A stretch of DNA of 64,000 nt from Exiguobacterium artemiae 255-15 (lineage in GTDB: Bacteria > Bacillota > Bacilli > Exiguobacteriales > Exiguobacteriaceae). This document shows, piece after piece, positions 62,104 to 64,000 of this stretch (the stretch's first letter is position 1; every line of letters starts with the position of its first letter). The DNA lies in NCBI RefSeq assembly GCF_000019905.1, contig NC_010556.1, positions 1,018,001-1,082,000 on the forward strand. The letters are read 5' to 3'. The translations under genes were made by a program, and so were the position numbers. Below the pieces are notes generated by a model. The model was not told the DNA's origin. It searched no databases and was given only the letters and a program-made list of their open reading frames with translations.

Positions 62104-63275
62104 TGGGATTTGAGCATTTACGGACAGAATTAGAAGAGATGAAACAAGCGGGAACGTTCCGCGAACTCGTTGCACTCGAAAGTGCCCAGCACAACCGGGT
62201 AACTGTCGACGGGAAAGAATTGATTCAATTGTCGTCAAACAACTATCTCGGACTTGCAGCGCATCCGCGCCTCGCGAAACGGGCGGCGGACGCGGCACTT
62301 GAATTCGGTGCCGGAACGGGATCGGTCCGGACGATTGCCGGAACACTCGAAATGCACCAAGCATTCGAACGGGAACTGGCGACATTCAAGCATACGGAAG
62401 CGGCACTTGTCTTCCAATCAGGATTCGCGACAAACCTCGGTGTGTTGTCAGCCTTGCTTGGACCGGAAGACGTCGTCATTTCTGACGCCTTGAACCATGC
62501 ATCAATCATCGACGGGATTCGTCTGACAAAAGCGAAACGCCGCATTTATAACCACGTCGATCTTGCGGATTTGGAAGCAGCACTGCAGGAAACACAGGAC
62601 GCACGGACACGTCTCGTCGTTACGGATGGTGTCTTCTCAATGGACGGTAATATCGCGCCACTCCCAGAAATCGTTGAACTGGCTGAAAAATATGATGCCC
62701 TCGTCATGGTCGATGATGCCCATGCATCGGGTGTTCTCGGAAAAAGTGGCCGCGGAACGGTCAATCACTTCGGACTTGACGGACGCGTTGCCTTACAGGT
62801 CGGGACGCTCTCAAAAGCGATTGGTGTTCTCGGCGGCTACGTCGCGTGTGAACAACACGTCAAAGATTATCTGATCCATAAAGGCCGTCCGTTCCTCTTC
62901 TCGACGTCGCACCCACCGGCAGTCGTCGAAGCAAACCGGGAAGCACTTCGGGTCATGGAAGAAGAAACGGAACTGTTTGACCGTCTCTGGGAAAACACGG
63001 AATTCTTCAAACACGGATTACGAGAACTCGGCTTTAATATCGGCACGTCGACGACGCCGATCACACCGGTCATCGTCGGCGACGAAGCATTATGCCATCA
63101 GCTGTCAGACCGTCTGCGTCAACACGGTGTCTTTGCACAAGGGATTGCCTTCCCGACGGTCGCAAAAGGCAAAGCGCGTGTCCGGACGATCGTCACAGCG
63201 GAACATACACGGGAAGACTTGGAACAGGCGCTCGAAGCGTTTAAACAAGTCGGACAAGAACTGGAATTGATTTAA
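62103..63275 (+). CDS. kbl: Glycine C-acetyltransferase (2-amino-3-ketobutyrate CoA ligase)
   Basis: 390-aa PLP enzyme of the alpha-oxoamine synthase family. It splits 2-amino-3-ketobutyrate with CoA to glycine and acetyl-CoA, the second step after Tdh. PLP lysine K238 is in QVGTLSKAIGVLGGY; D204 and H207 in VMVDDAHASGVLG; the substrate loop is LSSNNYLGLAAHP. The ATG at 62103 overlaps the tdh stop and has AAGGGGG upstream; 13 upstream codons in the same frame lie inside tdh. Confidence 0.96.
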   Translation: MGFEHLRTELEEMKQAGTFRELVALESAQHNRVTVDGKELIQLSSNNYLGLAAHPRLAKRAADAALEFGAGTGSVRTIAGTLEMHQAFERELATFKHTEAALVFQSGFATNLGVLSALLGPEDVVISDALNHASIIDGIRLTKAKRRIYNHVDLADLEAALQETQDARTRLVVTDGVFSMDGNIAPLPEIVELAEKYDALVMVDDAHASGVLGKSGRGTVNHFGLDGRVALQVGTLSKAIGVLGGYVACEQHVKDYLIHKGRPFLFSTSHPPAVVEANREALRVMEEETELFDRLWENTEFFKHGLRELGFNIGTSTTPITPVIVGDEALCHQLSDRLRQHGVFAQGIAFPTVAKGKARVRTIVTAEHTREDLEQALEAFKQVGQELELI

Positions 63276-63291
63276 AAGGTACGAAAACATA

Positions 63292-63331
63292 GAAGGACGG
63301 CCCATCACTCGATGCGCCGTCCTTCTTTTTG
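63292..63331 (+). terminator. Terminator of tdh-kbl
   Basis: AGAAGGACGGC (63292-63302) pairs perfectly with GCCGTCCTTCT (63317-63327), loop of 14, then T residues. Confidence 0.92.
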
Positions 63332-63353
63332 ATATGTTTCCTGCTGGATCATC

Positions 63354-64000
63354 TCAGTAAACGGCAATCGGTCCGTATGGCCCATCTATGATTTCGAGAT
63401 TGGTCTCAAAAATATCGGAGAGCGTGTTTGCGACCATGATTTCCTGTACCGTACCGAATGCAGCAATCTGTCCATGTTTCATCGCACAAATATGGTCGGC
63501 ATATTTCGCTGCAAAGTTGATGTCGTGTAAGACGGTAATGATCGTTCTTCCAAGCTCATCCGCGACATGACGCAGATATCCCATCATCTGGACGGACCGG
63601 GCGATATCGAGATTGTTGAGCGGTTCATCAAGCAACACGTAGTCCGTCTCCTGACACAAGACCATCGCGACATAAGCCCGTTGACGCTGTCCGCCTGACA
63701 GTTCGTCGAGGTAACGGTTCTCAAGTGGTGTCAGGTCAAGAAAGTCGATGTATTTTGACGTGATGTTCTCATCTTCCAGTGTCATTCGCCCTTGCGAGTA
63801 GGGGAACCGGCCAAATCCGACCAGTTGGCGAACCGTCAGCCGGGTCACGAAATGATTTTCCTGACGAAGAATCGTCATGATTTTTGCTAAATCCTTTGAC
63901 TTCGTGCTTGAGACATCGAGTCCTGCGACTTGAATCTGTCCTTCATCAAGTTGCAACAGACGACCGATCATCATCAGTGTCGTCGATTTACCGGCGCCGT
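63354..64000 (-). CDS. Siderophore/iron ABC transporter ATPase (partial, N-terminus beyond window)
   Basis: ATPase of a FecCD-type iron importer; the 5' end is cut by the right edge. The visible part starts at the Walker A (GAGKSTTLMMIGRLLQLDEG), then a Q-loop region (TILRQENHFVTRLTVRQLV), a short insert, signature DELSGGQRQRAYVAMVL, Walker B YVLLDEPLNNLD and H-loop ITVLHDINFAAKYADHI, ending YGPIAVY. Closest in style to YclP/FepC ATPases of catechol-siderophore uptake. It should be a Fur target; its promoter lies outside the window. Confidence 0.9.
   Translation of the reverse strand, partial: GAGKSTTLMMIGRLLQLDEGQIQVAGLDVSSTKSKDLAKIMTILRQENHFVTRLTVRQLVGFGRFPYSQGRMTLEDENITSKYIDFLDLTPLENRYLDELSGGQRQRAYVAMVLCQETDYVLLDEPLNNLDIARSVQMMGYLRHVADELGRTIITVLHDINFAAKYADHICAMKHGQIAAFGTVQEIMVANTLSDIFETNLEIIDGPYGPIAVY

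Overview
The window looks like a chromosomal segment of an Exiguobacterium-type low-GC Gram-positive (order Bacillales). The evidence is gene content and order only; no rRNA is present. Two blocks keep the order known from Bacillus: xerD-deoB-punA-pdp ... ppiB ... ribT-ypuF-scpA-scpB-rluB-resABCDE, and ymfF-ymfH-ymfI-ymfK-rodZ-pgsA-cinA-recA-rny-ymdB-spoVS-korAB-tdh-kbl. The sporulation genes that sit inside these blocks in Bacillus (spmAB, dacB, dacF, cotE) are absent, although spoVS is retained. This fits a non-sporulating relative.

Layout. 1-7732 (minus strand) is a tight eight-gene unit: a MoxR ATPase and a DUF58 protein, two DppB/DppC-like permeases without partners, a membrane-anchored FAD oxidase, a half-length MFS protein, and an ABC-2 exporter that runs off the left edge. 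7959-12073 holds an NmrA-like protein, a secreted alpha-amylase under a catabolite-response element, a secreted endonuclease I and a DUF218 protein. 12112-17767 is a signalling and stress patch: a YtxH-like protein with a sigma-B-type promoter, a 56-residue YtzI-like membrane protein, a receiver-PP2C phosphatase, CorA, an HPt protein, an IS30-family insertion sequence and CheV. 17983-19422 is gapN with an upstream cre site. 19601-26067 is a probable eight-gene operon centred on a YnjB-like ABC importer plus a CDP-alcohol phosphotransferase and a Nudix hydrolase.

26201-31449 carries a PadR regulator, an unknown protein, a DJ-1 protein, an aldo/keto reductase, NudF, Fur and XerD. 31573-34930 is nucleoside catabolism (deoB, punA, pdp). 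35017-37766 carries an S66 peptidase, cyclophilin, a PfpI protein and ribT; a structured attenuator-like RNA lies just ahead of ribT. 37799-46514 carries DUF309, the condensin subunits ScpAB, RluB, the cytochrome c maturation genes resABC and the ResDE two-component system. 46546-47097 is a PduO-type adenosyltransferase at the joint of the two conserved blocks. 47094-52758 is the EF-P modification/RodZ/PgsA cluster. 52829-58109 is cinA, recA (SOS box upstream), rny, ymdB and spoVS. 58312-63275 is 2-oxoacid:ferredoxin oxidoreductase and threonine degradation. A minus-strand siderophore-type ABC ATPase is cut by the right edge.

Regulatory signals readable from the sequence include cre sites (amylase, gapN, possibly korA), three sigma-B-like promoters, a LexA box, a Fur-box-like dyad, a dyad over the rny -35 box, and many intrinsic terminators. 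No tRNA, rRNA, CRISPR array or prophage was seen. After placing the short gene at 12801-12971, no gap between genes exceeds about 300 bases. The largest (10175-10509) holds the amylase promoter/cre, a three-codon mini-ORF and the endonuclease leader. I found no clearly new multi-gene defence or biosynthetic system. The best candidates for something undescribed are the MoxR/orphan-permease operon, the Ynj-like operon and the ribT leader RNA.
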